Of a stretch of DNA of 38,751 nucleotides, positions 8,448-17,174 are shown one piece after another. How positions within the stretch are numbered: the first letter of the stretch is position 1; each line of letters begins with the position of its first letter. The stretch comes from Deltaproteobacteria bacterium (GTDB lineage: Bacteria; Desulfobacterota; Binatia; DP-6). The notes under the pieces are model-generated. The model was not told where the DNA came from. It did not search any database and was given only the letters and a program-made list of their open reading frames with translations. The position numbers and the translations under genes were made by a program. Location: assembly GCA_005879205.1 (NCBI GenBank), contig VBLD01000111.1, positions 1 through 38,751 of the forward strand, given 5' to 3'.

Positions 8448-9905
8448 TCAGCGGCCCACGCCGAGGCCGATCAGCGGCCAGTACCACGTGGCGGTCGCCA
8501 TGAAGGCGAGCCACGCGGCGGCGACCAGCACGAAGCCGGGAACGAGCATGTCGCGCAGACGCAGGTAGCCGGACGAGTACGCGATGGCGTTCCCCGGTGT
8601 GCCGACCGGCAGCGTGAAGGCGAGGCCCGCGGGAAGCGCCACCGCCGGCGCCATCACCCGCGGGTCGATCCCGAACTGCTGCGCGATGCCGATCGCCACC
8701 GGCATGAGCAGCGCCACCACGGCCGAGTGGCTCATCGCCTCGGTCAGGAGGATGCCGATGGCCGAGATGACGGCGAGCACCTGGAGCGGGGTCTGGGCCC
8801 AGCGGCTCACGGTGACGCTCGCGACCCAGCCCGAGGCGCCCGAGCGCGTCATCGCCGCACCCAGCGCGATCGCCCCGCCGTACATGAGAAGGATGCCCCA
8901 GTTCACGTACTGCTCGAGGTCGGGCCAGGTGAGGAGGCGGAGGAGGAAGATCACGACCACGCCGGCGAGCGCGATGTTGGCGAGGCCGAACTCCTCGCCG
9001 CCCACGATCCAGGCGACGAGCGTCGCCAGCATGACCAGGCCGATCGACTTCTCGCGTACCGAGGGCCGCCCCATGCGCAACAGCTTCTGCGCGATCACCG
9101 CGTCGGCATCGCGCACCGAGTCGATGTCGATCGGGAAGAACCGCACGATCACCTGCCACCCCACCACGAGCAGGATGGCGACGATCGGCCAGGCGGCGAG
9201 CGTCCACTCGGCGAAGCTGTAGCTCTGCCCGCTGGTCTCGCGCAGCATGCCGATCGCGAGCGGCGCCCGCCCGCCGCCGAGCAAGGTCGCGATGCCGCCG
9301 ATCTGCGTGCCCCAGGCCATGGCGAGGAAGAGCGCGCGCGCATAGTTGCTGCCCTCCCGCGGCAGGCGGAGCACGCGCGCGATCTCGAGCGTGATCGGGA
9401 AGGTCATCGCGGCGACGGCGTGCTCCGACATGAAGAACGACATGAACGCGTTCATGAGGAAGAGCGAGAGGAGGAGCGTCCGCGGCGTGTGACCGAAGCG
9501 GCGCAGGATCGTGATCGCGATGCGCGACGAGAGCCCGCATTTGATGAGCGCGGCGGCGAGGATGAAGGCCCCGAGGATGAAGAACACCGCCTCGTTGCCG
9601 AACAGCGCGTAGGTCTCCTTGGCCGAGATGACCCCGGTCGTGGGCAGCAGCACGATGGCGAGCAGGCTCGTCACCATGAGCGGCAGGACGCTCGTCACCC
9701 AGTAGACGAGACAGAGCGCGAAGATGGCGAGCGCGTTCTGGCCCGCGGGCGAGAGACCTTCGGGCTGCGGCATGGTGCGGACCATCAGGTACACGACCAG
9801 CCCGGTGCTCAGCAGGATCGGCCGGTACGTCCGCTCGGCGAGGATGCGCCACAGCGGCCGGGTGTCGATCAGGATCTCGGCGCGCGATGGCTGCGGGACG
9901 GCCAC
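8448..9905 (-). CDS. SLC13/DASS-family sodium:anion symporter (probable sulfate importer)
   Basis: A 485-residue inner-membrane protein with about 11-12 hydrophobic segments. It has the DASS pattern of two inverted halves: FALCLVYWVTSVLPLMVTSL with FILGAFILAAALIKCGLSSR in the first half, and YGGAIALGAAMTRSGASGW with PVGTPGNAIAYSSGYLRLRD in the second. The latter is close to the SNT/substrate-binding motifs of SLC13 carriers. The start is a GTG sharing one base with the radical SAM stop (TAGTG). Substrate is inferred: the location directly before sat and inside a sulfur operon points to sulfate, but dicarboxylates are the other main SLC13 substrates. Confidence 0.88.
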   Translation of the reverse strand: MAVPQPSRAEILIDTRPLWRILAERTYRPILLSTGLVVYLMVRTMPQPEGLSPAGQNALAIFALCLVYWVTSVLPLMVTSLLAIVLLPTTGVISAKETYALFGNEAVFFILGAFILAAALIKCGLSSRIAITILRRFGHTPRTLLLSLFLMNAFMSFFMSEHAVAAMTFPITLEIARVLRLPREGSNYARALFLAMAWGTQIGGIATLLGGGRAPLAIGMLRETSGQSYSFAEWTLAAWPIVAILLVVGWQVIVRFFPIDIDSVRDADAVIAQKLLRMGRPSVREKSIGLVMLATLVAWIVGGEEFGLANIALAGVVVIFLLRLLTWPDLEQYVNWGILLMYGGAIALGAAMTRSGASGWVASVTVSRWAQTPLQVLAVISAIGILLTEAMSHSAVVALLMPVAIGIAQQFGIDPRVMAPAVALPAGLAFTLPVGTPGNAIAYSSGYLRLRDMLVPGFVLVAAAWLAFMATATWYWPLIGLGVGR

Positions 9906-11149
9906 TAGACGTGCGAGGCGTCGAAGGACTCGCCCACCGTCCGGACCCGCAGGCGGCGGCGGAAGCGGGCGAGACTGCGGGCGGCGAGCGCACCCAGGCG
10001 GAAGCGCGTGAGCCGCTGGACGGCCACCGCCAGCCGCGCCCCGTCGCCGGCGAAGTGACGGGCCTCGAGCGGAGTGATGCCGAGCGACAGGTCGCGCATC
10101 CATCCCATGTTGATGCGGCGCTCCTTCACGGCGCGGTAGAGGCGGGCGAGGACCGGCGCCACCTCCGCCCCGTCGAGCGACGCGCGCGGCCCGACCGCCT
10201 CGGGCGTGCGGAACACGGACACGACGGGGACGACGGCCATGGCGGCGAGCGCGTCGATGCCGCGCATGGTCGACTGCGGCGGCTCGAGGCCGACCACCAG
10301 ATCGGTCCACACGGTGCCGCTCGGAAACACCTCGGCCGCACGGGCGAGCGCCTCGAGGTACCGCTCCCGCCCGATGTAGCGTGCGCGCCCGACGCAGTGC
10401 CGTTTGAGGGCGTCCTCGTCGAACATCTCGAGGTTGTAGCTGAGCGCATCGACGCCCATGGCGTAGGTCCGGTCGATCCACCGGTTGTCGCGCGGTGGGT
10501 GGACCTGGGTGGCGATCAGCGTGTCGAAGTGGCGTCGGACGGCCTCGACGTAGGGCGCGAGAAAGCCCATGCCGCCGTCCTCGGCGTCGAAGAACCCGCT
10601 GTTGAAGTAGACGAACTCGGCCGCGCCCTCGTCGAAGGCGGCACGGACCACCTCGAGGACCTCCTCGACCGGTGCCGCGGCATCGCGCTCCGCCGTCGCC
10701 GGCGCACCTTCGACGCAGAAGCGGCACGGCGTCCCGCGCAGGCTGAAACCGCAGGCGCCGGCGGGGTTGATCAGGAGGTGGCTCCCATGTACGGCCGCGA
10801 CGCGCCACATCGGCGTGCCACGCGTCGTGTGCCGCTCGTAGAAGCGCGGCTGCGGGACGGCCCGGACCTCGACGCGGAGGGTCTCGACCCCGTCGGGGTC
10901 GCGGCGCACGAGGACGACGCGGTCGCCGTCCACGAGCAGGCGGAAGGGCGAGCCGGCCGTCGCGCGCTCCTCGACCGGCGCGCTCACCCACACCCCCTGC
11001 GGCAGCACGAGATCGAGCGAGCGCGCCACGGCGTCGGCCCCCGTGCTCGACCGGAAAGGAGCCGAGTGGATGCGCACCGAGGGATCGAGGACGAGGCCCC
11101 GCTCGGCGAGCTCGAGCTTCAGATAGGCGGGGTGGGTTGCGGGTCTCAC
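9905..11149 (-). CDS. Radical SAM protein with atypical C-x8-C-x2-C motif
   Basis: A 414-residue protein. After a roughly 125-residue N-terminal domain lies GACGFSLRGTPCRFCVEG, giving C133-x8-C142-x2-C145 instead of the usual C-x3-C-x2-C. The aromatic residue before the last Cys (RFC) is normal for SAM-cluster binding. Downstream segments follow the radical SAM half-barrel: AAEFVYFNSGFFD, TLIATQVHPPRDN, ALSYNLEMFDEDALKRH, then TDLVVGLEPPQS. The GTG start overlaps the stop of the degenerate E1 gene (GTGA) and the stop touches the SLC13 start, so it is translationally embedded in the sulfur operon. The reaction is unknown; sulfur insertion or processing of the thiocarboxylate pathway is a guess from context. 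Confidence 0.85.
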   Translation of the reverse strand: MRPATHPAYLKLELAERGLVLDPSVRIHSAPFRSSTGADAVARSLDLVLPQGVWVSAPVEERATAGSPFRLLVDGDRVVLVRRDPDGVETLRVEVRAVPQPRFYERHTTRGTPMWRVAAVHGSHLLINPAGACGFSLRGTPCRFCVEGAPATAERDAAAPVEEVLEVVRAAFDEGAAEFVYFNSGFFDAEDGGMGFLAPYVEAVRRHFDTLIATQVHPPRDNRWIDRTYAMGVDALSYNLEMFDEDALKRHCVGRARYIGRERYLEALARAAEVFPSGTVWTDLVVGLEPPQSTMRGIDALAAMAVVPVVSVFRTPEAVGPRASLDGAEVAPVLARLYRAVKERRINMGWMRDLSLGITPLEARHFAGDGARLAVAVQRLTRFRLGALAARSLARFRRRLRVRTVGESFDASHV

Positions 11150-11796
11150 GCCGTGCCCCCGCAGAGCTCACACCCCGCGCCCTGCGGAACCGGGAGGGCG
11201 ACGCACGCGCCGGTGGCGACGTCGAGATGCCTGGCGCGGCCGGCGTTCGGTGCGCCGAGGAGCAGACCGAGCGTTTCGGCGGCGGCGAGCGCGCCGACGG
11301 CGAGAGCGAGCGAGGCGGCGAGGGCGGGCGTGGCCGGTGCGGCGTCGCCGGTGGCGAGCGTCGCGGCGGGGCAGCAGGCGCCGCACGGCCGCCGCACGGC
11401 GCTCGCGACCACGCCGCGTGCGCCGCGCCACACGCCGACCACGAACGGCCGGCCGGTCGCGCCCGCGTGCCGGCCGAGGGTGACCGCCGACGCCGGCCTG
11501 CCGGTGAGGTCGACGATGACCGCGGCGTCGGGCGGCGGCGCGCCCTCGGCGTGGCGGGTCAGGCGGCAATCGGGGGACAGTTCGGGGAGGGTCGCCGGAC
11601 CGCAGAGGAGATCGAGGGCGCCGACGCCGGCGCGTCCGATCAGGGTCGCGGCCGATCGCGCCGCCTCGCCGTCGCCGGCCACCACGACGCGGGCGGCGAG
11701 CAGCCGCTGCTGGCCGCGACCGCCCACCTCGGGAAGGATGATCTGGCGGCTGTAGCGGTCGATCCGTGCGTCCGTGAGCACGCCGGTGGAGATCAT
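11146..11796 (-). CDS. Degenerate E1/ThiF-MoeB-like protein (keeps RYSRQ, lacks ATP site)
   Basis: 216 residues. The N-terminus DARIDRYSRQIILPEVGGRG matches the conserved opening of MoeB/ThiF E1 enzymes, with R14/R17 in RYSRQ. The nucleotide-binding glycine loop expected after the first strand is replaced (VVVAGDGEAARSAA, residues 36-50), the DxxD/DGTD magnesium site reads VDLTG, and no catalytic cysteine in a T/SC-x-E-A-G context is present. Two Cys pairs remain (CGAC at 138-141 and CELC at 209-212), consistent with a retained zinc knuckle. It overlaps the NIL gene upstream (ATGA) and the radical SAM gene downstream. It is most likely a pseudo-enzyme partner of the intact E1 at 14567-15307. 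Confidence 0.8.
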   Translation of the reverse strand: MISTGVLTDARIDRYSRQIILPEVGGRGQQRLLAARVVVAGDGEAARSAATLIGRAGVGALDLLCGPATLPELSPDCRLTRHAEGAPPPDAAVIVDLTGRPASAVTLGRHAGATGRPFVVGVWRGARGVVASAVRRPCGACCPAATLATGDAAPATPALAASLALAVGALAAAETLGLLLGAPNAGRARHLDVATGACVALPVPQGAGCELCGGTA

Positions 11797-12065
11797 TCGA
11801 TCACGTTCTTCTCGATCGGCTCGACGGTGATGCCCTGCTCGCGAAACCATGCGACGGCGGCGTCGATCGCCTCGCGCGTGCCGTCGAGCTCGAGCGCGAT
11901 GATCCCGATGTCCTCGCCGACGCTCGCGCTGCGGATGTTCGTCACCACGTCGAACTTGCGACTGCACCAGTAGATGAGCGGCTCGCGAACGAGGCGCTTG
12001 GGATAGGTGAGGTAGAACTTGTCGCGGATCTTCCCGCCCTTGGCCGACGCCGTGCCGCGCTTCAT
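11793..12065 (-). CDS. Stand-alone NIL-domain protein
   Basis: 90 residues starting MKRGTASAKGG. The segment KFYLTYPKRLVREPLIYWCSRKFDVVTNIRSA followed by DIGIIALELDGTREAIDAAVAWFREQGITVEPIE is a complete NIL domain, the ferredoxin-like fold at the C-terminus of the methionine importer ATPase MetN, where it binds methionine and inhibits transport. The chosen ATG overlaps the stop of the cysteine-synthase frame (ATGA) and its own stop overlaps the next ATG. In this SAM-regulated sulfur operon it may sense methionine or act with a PLP enzyme; that role is inferred. Confidence 0.85.
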   Translation of the reverse strand: MKRGTASAKGGKIRDKFYLTYPKRLVREPLIYWCSRKFDVVTNIRSASVGEDIGIIALELDGTREAIDAAVAWFREQGITVEPIEKNVIE

Positions 12066-12987
12066 CCGGGCTCCTCGATAGCGCGCCAGCCGAGCCATAG
12101 GTTGGTCGAGAGGGTGCCACCTGGAGCCCGGCCACGTGCGCCGCCCCGCACGACTGGCCGACGAGCAAGCCCTCCTCCCGGCCGAGGCGGTAGACCATGG
12201 CGTAGGCGTCCTCGGTGGAGATACCGAGCTTCAGGTCGAGCTCCTGCTCGTGGTAGATGCCGGGAACGATCGAGGACGCCATGTGCTTGAGCCCCTCGAG
12301 CCCGTGGAAGGCGTCCTCCGGCTCGGCGGCGATCACCTGCACGGCGGGGTTCTGCCCCTTGAGGTAGCGTCCCGTCCCCATGATCGTGCCACCCGTCCCG
12401 ATGCCGGCGATGAAGTGGGTCACGGTGCCGCCCGTCTGCCGCCATATCTCCGGGCCGGTCGTCTCGTAGTGGGCCTGGGAGTTGGCCGGATTGTTGTACT
12501 GGTCCGGCTTGAAGTAGCGCTCGGGATCCTCGGCGAGAAGCTTGCGGCAGAGGCGGATCGCGCCGTCGGAACCCTCGAGCGGGTCGCTGTAGACGACCTC
12601 CGCGCCGAAGGCCGCCACCACCCGCTTGCGCTCGAGACTGACGTTGCCGGGCATCACGAGCTTCACCGGGTAGCCGAGCGCGGCGCCCACCATGGCGAGC
12701 GCGATGCCGGTGTTGCCCGAGGTGGAATCGAGGATCGTCTTGCCCGGGACGAGCCGGCCGCCGGCCAGGCCGTCGTCGATCATCTTGAGCGCCGGGCGGT
12801 CCTTCACCGAGCCGCCCGGGTTGAAGCCCTCGAGCTTGGCCCACATCCGCACCCCGGCGGCGACGCCGTCCCGCACGTGGCGGATCTCCAGGAGCGGGGT
12901 GTTGCCGACCAGGCTCGCGACGGAGAGGGCGGCGAGCGGCCCCTCCGTCGGAGCCGTCGGCCGGGCCAGGGCGGCGACGGACGTCAT
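12062..12987 (-). CDS. Cysteine synthase (CysK/CysM family), frameshifted near its 3' end
   Basis: A fold-type II PLP enzyme. The frame from ATG 12987 reads LVGNTPLLEIRHV, then NPGGSVKDRPALKM with the Schiff-base lysine K62, STSGNTGIALAM (substrate loop) and GIGTGGTIMGTGRYL (phosphate cup). It continues to GLLVGQSCGAAHVAGLQ at about 12125. The expected C-terminal motif LSTNLW then appears in another frame (GGTLSTNLWLGWRAIEEPG, ending 12062), whose stop overlaps the NIL start exactly as a native gene end would. About 20 residues normally lying between these motifs are missing. This is therefore a small deletion plus frame change around 12107-12125: either an assembly error, a strain-specific lesion or recent inactivation. 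The sulfur donor may be sulfide or the neighbouring thiocarboxylated carrier. Confidence 0.8.
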
Positions 12988-12998
12988 GTCGCGCGCCG

Positions 12999-13274
12999 CT
13001 AGGCGCCTCCGGCGATCGCCGGCACGATCGACACCTCGTCGCCCGCTTTGATCGGCGTGTCGAGCTGCTTCAGAAAGCGGATGTCCTCGCCGTTCACGAA
13101 GAGGTTCACGAAGCGTCGCACTTCGCCCTTCTCGTCGCATATCCGCTCCCGGATGCCGGGGTAGCGCCGGTCGAGGTCGCTCACCAGCGCGGCGACGGTT
13201 CCGCCCTCCGCCTCGACCGCCTCGGCGCCCGCGGTGTACTTCCGCAGCGGCGTCGGGATCCTCACCTGAGCCAT
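12999..13274 (-). CDS. MoaD/ThiS/CysO-like sulfur carrier protein ending in GGA
   Basis: A 91-residue ubiquitin-like protein: MAQVRIPTPLRKYTAG at the N-terminus, NLFVNGEDIRFLKQLDTPIK in the middle and DEVSIVPAIAGGA at the C-terminus. The beta-grasp pattern and the Gly-Gly end identify a sulfur carrier that is adenylated and thiocarboxylated by a MoeB-type E1. Unusually, an Ala follows the diglycine, so a peptidase must expose Gly-Gly first, as known for some CysO-, QbsE- and HcyS-type carriers. A strong Shine-Dalgarno (AAAGGAGG) precedes ATG 13274. It sits between threonine synthase and cysteine synthase, the gene order expected for protein-thiocarboxylate amino-acid synthesis. Confidence 0.9.
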   Translation of the reverse strand: MAQVRIPTPLRKYTAGAEAVEAEGGTVAALVSDLDRRYPGIRERICDEKGEVRRFVNLFVNGEDIRFLKQLDTPIKAGDEVSIVPAIAGGA

Positions 13275-13316
13275 GATGACGGTTCCTCCTTTCGGTTGCC
13301 AGACGGACGAAGGCCG

Positions 13317-14566
<1,250 letters not shown>

Positions 14567-14570
<4 letters not shown>

Positions 14571-15307
14571 GGGACGTCACTCCTTCCGGCATTGGCGGAT
14601 TCGTGCTCGGCGATGGCCGTGCACGCGGTGCAGCGGGGGTTCGGGGCGAGCGGTACGGTCCGCCAGCTCCCCGTCCAGGCGTCGATCCGGAGCAGGCGGT
14701 TCGTCCAGGCCGGCGTCGTGCCGACAAGGAGCCGGACGGCTTCGGCCGCCTGGAACGCGCCGGCGAGGGCGACCACGGGTCCGAGGACGCCCGCCTCCTG
14801 GCAGCTCGGCGTCTCCTCGGGTGGCGGCGGCTCCTCGAAGACGCAGCGATAGCAGGCGCTCGCTCCCGGGACGACGGTCATGAGCTGCGCCACGAAGCCG
14901 AGGACCCCGGCGTGCACGAGCGGCACCCGAGCCGCCAGCGCCGCATCGTTGAGGACGAACTTGGCGGCGACCGTGTCGGTGCCGTCGACGAGGCAGTCGA
15001 AGCCGCGGAGGAGGGCCACGTGGCCCGGGCCGAACCGCTCGCACCAGGTCTCGACGCGGAGCCCGGGCGCGAGCCGTCGGAGCCGCTCGGCTGCGACCGC
15101 GACCTTCGGCCGGCCGACATCGGCGGACTCGTAGAGCAGCTGCCGATGGAGATTGGAGATCTCGATCGGGTCGGGATCGACGAGCCCGAGCGTTCCGATG
15201 CCCGCCTGGGCGAGCGCGAGAGCCGCGGGCGACCCGAGCCCACCGACGCCGACCACGAGGACGCGGCGGGTGGCGAGGGCAGGTTCGCAGGCATGGCGCA
15301 CGAGCAT
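14567..15307 (-). CDS. moeB: MoeB/ThiF-type E1 adenylyltransferase lacking the N-terminal RYxRQ segment
   Basis: A 246-residue E1 that adenylates the C-terminal glycine of MoaD/ThiS-like carriers. It has the nucleotide loop VVGVGGLGSP (G20-P27), ribose-binding D44/D46, NLHRQ (R55), K68, the magnesium site VDGTD (107-111), catalytic-type Cys169 in PSCQEAG, and zinc pairs CYRC (152/155) and CTAC (226/229). There is no rhodanese domain. The start at ATG 15307 leaves only about 14 residues before the first strand; the canonical RYNRQ arginine-finger segment is absent, and upstream in-frame sequence up to the stop at 15361 does not supply it. Its Shine-Dalgarno (GAAGGGG) lies inside the terminator stem of the SAM riboswitch. 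First gene of the sulfur operon. Confidence 0.9.
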
Positions 15308-15313
15308 GGCAAC

Positions 15314-15342
15314 AAAAAACCCCTTCCCAGAGGAAAGGGGTT
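15314..15342 (-). terminator. Intrinsic terminator of the SAM riboswitch expression platform
   Basis: On the minus strand an 11-bp stem (one G-U pair) with a 3-base loop spans 15342-15318 and is followed by six T residues (15319-15314, overlapping the stem's last two). It ends seven bases before the E1 start codon. A competing antiterminator is visible: GGTTC at 15358-15354, overlapping the P1 3' strand, can pair with GAACC overlapping the 5' arm of the terminator. The 3' arm also contains the likely Shine-Dalgarno, so termination and ribosome access are tied together. Confidence 0.88.
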
Positions 15343-15356
15343 CACCAGCGTGCGAA

Positions 15357-15467
15357 CCTTATCTTCCGCAGGCTCTTGCGAGCGCCGCGTCGGAATTAGC
15401 ACCAGCGTCCCTCGGGACCGGTTGCTGTGGCTTCGCCGGGCCGGGCCCTCCGCCACTCTGGATAAGG
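15357..15467 (-). promoter_or_regulatory. SAM-I (S-box) riboswitch aptamer
   Basis: The minus strand from 15467 to 15357 matches the S-box core. The P1 strands CCTTATC (15467-15461) and GATAAGG (15363-15357) pair perfectly. Between them come CAGAGTGGCGGAGGG, then GGCCCGGCGAAGCC and CAGCAACC, and the highly conserved GGTGCTAATTCC. A GCTC-GCAA-GAGC P4 hairpin with a GNRA loop closes the aptamer. The aptamer is followed by an antiterminator/terminator pair ahead of the sulfur operon, so SAM binding should switch the operon off. SAM-I riboswitches normally control methionine, cysteine and SAM synthesis or transport genes. Confidence 0.95.
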
Positions 15468-15495
15468 CTATGTTTTTTCGTCTCTCCCGGGCCGG

Positions 15496-15524
15496 AACTA
15501 ACCCGAAAGGTTCGATTGTGTCAA
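15496..15524 (-). promoter_or_regulatory. Predicted promoter of the riboswitch-controlled sulfur operon
   Basis: A perfect TTGACA (15524-15519) lies 17 bases upstream of TTAGTT (15501-15496), a weak -10. Transcription would begin near 15489, about 22 bases before the riboswitch P1 helix, as expected for an S-box leader. The -35 is convincing and the -10 is not, so the exact spacing is uncertain. Confidence 0.45.
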
Positions 15525-15608
15525 TGCGCGCGGCGCGGCGGGGCACATCGGCTGGCGACCCGCCGCGGCGGCACGGTCCCGACGCGCGCGCTCACGCTCG
15601 GCAAGGTT

Positions 15609-15636
15609 TGCCGCGCCGGCTTCGCCGGCCGCGGCA
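15609..15636. repeat. REP-like palindrome downstream of bamD
   Basis: A 28-base imperfect palindrome (two near-identical arms of 12-13 bases around TTC) lies between the bamD stop and the sulfur-operon promoter. Its reverse complement matches the palindromes at 38312-38338 and 38439-38465, apart from paired (compensatory) T/A to C/G changes in the stem and one loop change. It may terminate bamD transcription; there is no T-tract. Confidence 0.6.
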
Positions 15637-15682
15637 CGCCGTCGGTCGTTGTCCACCAGGTGGCATGCTCGCTGTCGGGCGA

Positions 15683-16558
15683 CTAGTAGGGGGAGGGGGT
15701 GGCCGGGCCGTTGTCGGGATATGCGGACACCGCGCGCGGGAGCTGCTGGCGGTCGGCCCTGCCCTGAAGCTCGTCGAGTCGCTGCACGAGTCGCGGGAGC
15801 GGGTCGTCGCCGTCGAGGGCAGCGACCTCCGTGCCGAGCCGGCGCCGGGCCTCGGCAGCCAGTGGACCCTCCGGGTGGTGATGGGCCAGGGTGGCGAGCG
15901 CGAGGGTGGCGTCCTCGGGCTCCTGGCTTCTGGCGTAGGTCTCCGCGAACACGTACAGCGCCTGCGCGGTGGCATCCGTGTCGGGGTAGTCGGACAGCAG
16001 GCTGCGCAGGCGTGCCTCGGCGGCCTTCATGTTGCGGTGCCTCAGGTAGTACTGCGCGATGCCCGACTCGTGCATCGCCATCGCCTCGCGGCACTCGCGA
16101 ATCCGCAGGCGTGCCTTCTCCGCCCACGGGCTCGACGGGAAGCGGTCGACGAGGTTCTGGAAGTAGGTATTCGCATTGGCCGCTGCCTGCTGGTCGCGGT
16201 CGCTGGTGCTCGCCTGCGCCAGATAGGCCATGCCGAGGTGATACTCGACGACCGGCAGGTTCGAGCTGGTCGGGTGCATGCGCTCGAAGTCACCGAAGGA
16301 GGCGATCGCCTCGGCGTAGTGCGCGGCGAAGTAGTGCGCCTGCCCGATCTTCAGCTCCGCCTCCTCGGCGTTGGCGTCGAACGGGTGCTGGTCGAGGAGC
16401 GCCTTGTAGCGCTCGATGGCGACTTCCCAGGCCTCGTCGTGGTACGCCGAGTTGCCTTCGCTCCAGAGCTTGTCGGAGGGGATCAGCCGCTTCTTGCCCG
16501 CGCAGCCGACCGCCAGGATCCCGATGGCCAGCATGGCCAGGACACGGCGCACCAACAC
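15683..16558 (-). CDS. bamD: Outer membrane assembly lipoprotein BamD (YfiO-type TPR)
   Basis: 291 residues from GTG 16558: n-region MLVRR, a hydrophobic stretch and lipobox LAVGC, so a lipoprotein anchored at the outer membrane. TPR helices follow: LWSEGNSAYHDEAWEVAIER, ALLDQHPFDANAEEAELKIG, AIASFGDFERMHPTS, NLVDRFPSSPWAEKARLRI, the last being the strongest BamD signature. It is a component of the BAM complex that inserts beta-barrel proteins. The C-terminal region (LATLAHHHPEGPLAAEA) extends beyond the usual five-TPR core. An ATG at 16534 is an alternative start but would shorten the signal peptide. It is monocistronic, or follows the CPBP gene after 47 bases. Confidence 0.88.
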   Translation of the reverse strand: MLVRRVLAMLAIGILAVGCAGKKRLIPSDKLWSEGNSAYHDEAWEVAIERYKALLDQHPFDANAEEAELKIGQAHYFAAHYAEAIASFGDFERMHPTSSNLPVVEYHLGMAYLAQASTSDRDQQAAANANTYFQNLVDRFPSSPWAEKARLRIRECREAMAMHESGIAQYYLRHRNMKAAEARLRSLLSDYPDTDATAQALYVFAETYARSQEPEDATLALATLAHHHPEGPLAAEARRRLGTEVAALDGDDPLPRLVQRLDELQGRADRQQLPRAVSAYPDNGPATPSPY

Positions 16559-16605
16559 GCGGGGACGGTAGTGGAAGCCGTATTTGCAGTCAAACCGCGA
16601 CGCGA

Positions 16606-17172
16606 TCAGGAACGCGTGTCCGGCCGGACGGAACGCCGGCGGAGGTACGCGAGCGCCAGCAGGTTGTACGTGCCGTGCGCCGCGATGGGGGCGACGAGAC
16701 CGCCGCTCGCGATGGCGAGCGCTCCGAGTCCCGCCCCGACGACCGTCGCCCACACGATGTAGGCCGCGCCGAGCGGATGGAGCAACCCGAAGAGCACGCT
16801 CGCCGCGGCCACGCCGAACTCGCGCTGGACCGCGCCGCGGAAGAACGCTTCCTCCGATACCGCCGAGCCGAGCGCGAGCACGAGGATCTCGACGACGCCG
16901 AGGCCGGGTCCGATGCCCGACTCGAGGGAGTCCCAGGCCCGTCTGAGACCCCGCAGGAGAAAGAGCCGCCGCGCCCAGGGCGCGGTGACGAGCGGCAACG
17001 TCGCCGCGAGCGCGACCCCCGCGCCGACGCCGGCGCACACGGTTCCGACGGACGGCTCGGCCGCGGACGCGAGGCCGAGCACGCGGACGCTGCTCCAGGC
17101 TGCGGCGGCGGCAACCAGCAGCGCGCTTGCCGCGAGCTCCACGCGAAGAGGGGTCCAGTGTATGTGCGCCAT
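16606..17172 (-). CDS. CPBP family intramembrane metalloprotease (CAAX protease-like)
   Basis: 188 residues with four to six hydrophobic helices. The three ABI/CPBP motifs are present: SEEAFFRG (EExxxR), FGLLHPLGA (FxxxH) and HGTYNLLAL (HxxxN/D). The paired glutamates and histidines would bind catalytic zinc within the membrane. Bacterial members process peptides or membrane proteins; the specific substrate is not evident. The ATG at 17172 is supported by a TATACT -10 element some 25 bases upstream; longer starts would cross the divergent promoter. It is divergent from the ECF transporter operon. Confidence 0.82.
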   Translation of the reverse strand: MAHIHWTPLRVELAASALLVAAAAAWSSVRVLGLASAAEPSVGTVCAGVGAGVALAATLPLVTAPWARRLFLLRGLRRAWDSLESGIGPGLGVVEILVLALGSAVSEEAFFRGAVQREFGVAAASVLFGLLHPLGAAYIVWATVVGAGLGALAIASGGLVAPIAAHGTYNLLALAYLRRRSVRPDTRS

Positions 17173-17174
17173 GC

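Noticed and set aside
8214..9908. 564-codon frame opposite sat and the SLC13 transporter
   Set aside because: Compositionally biased antisense frame without recognisable domains; the opposite strand has two solid families.
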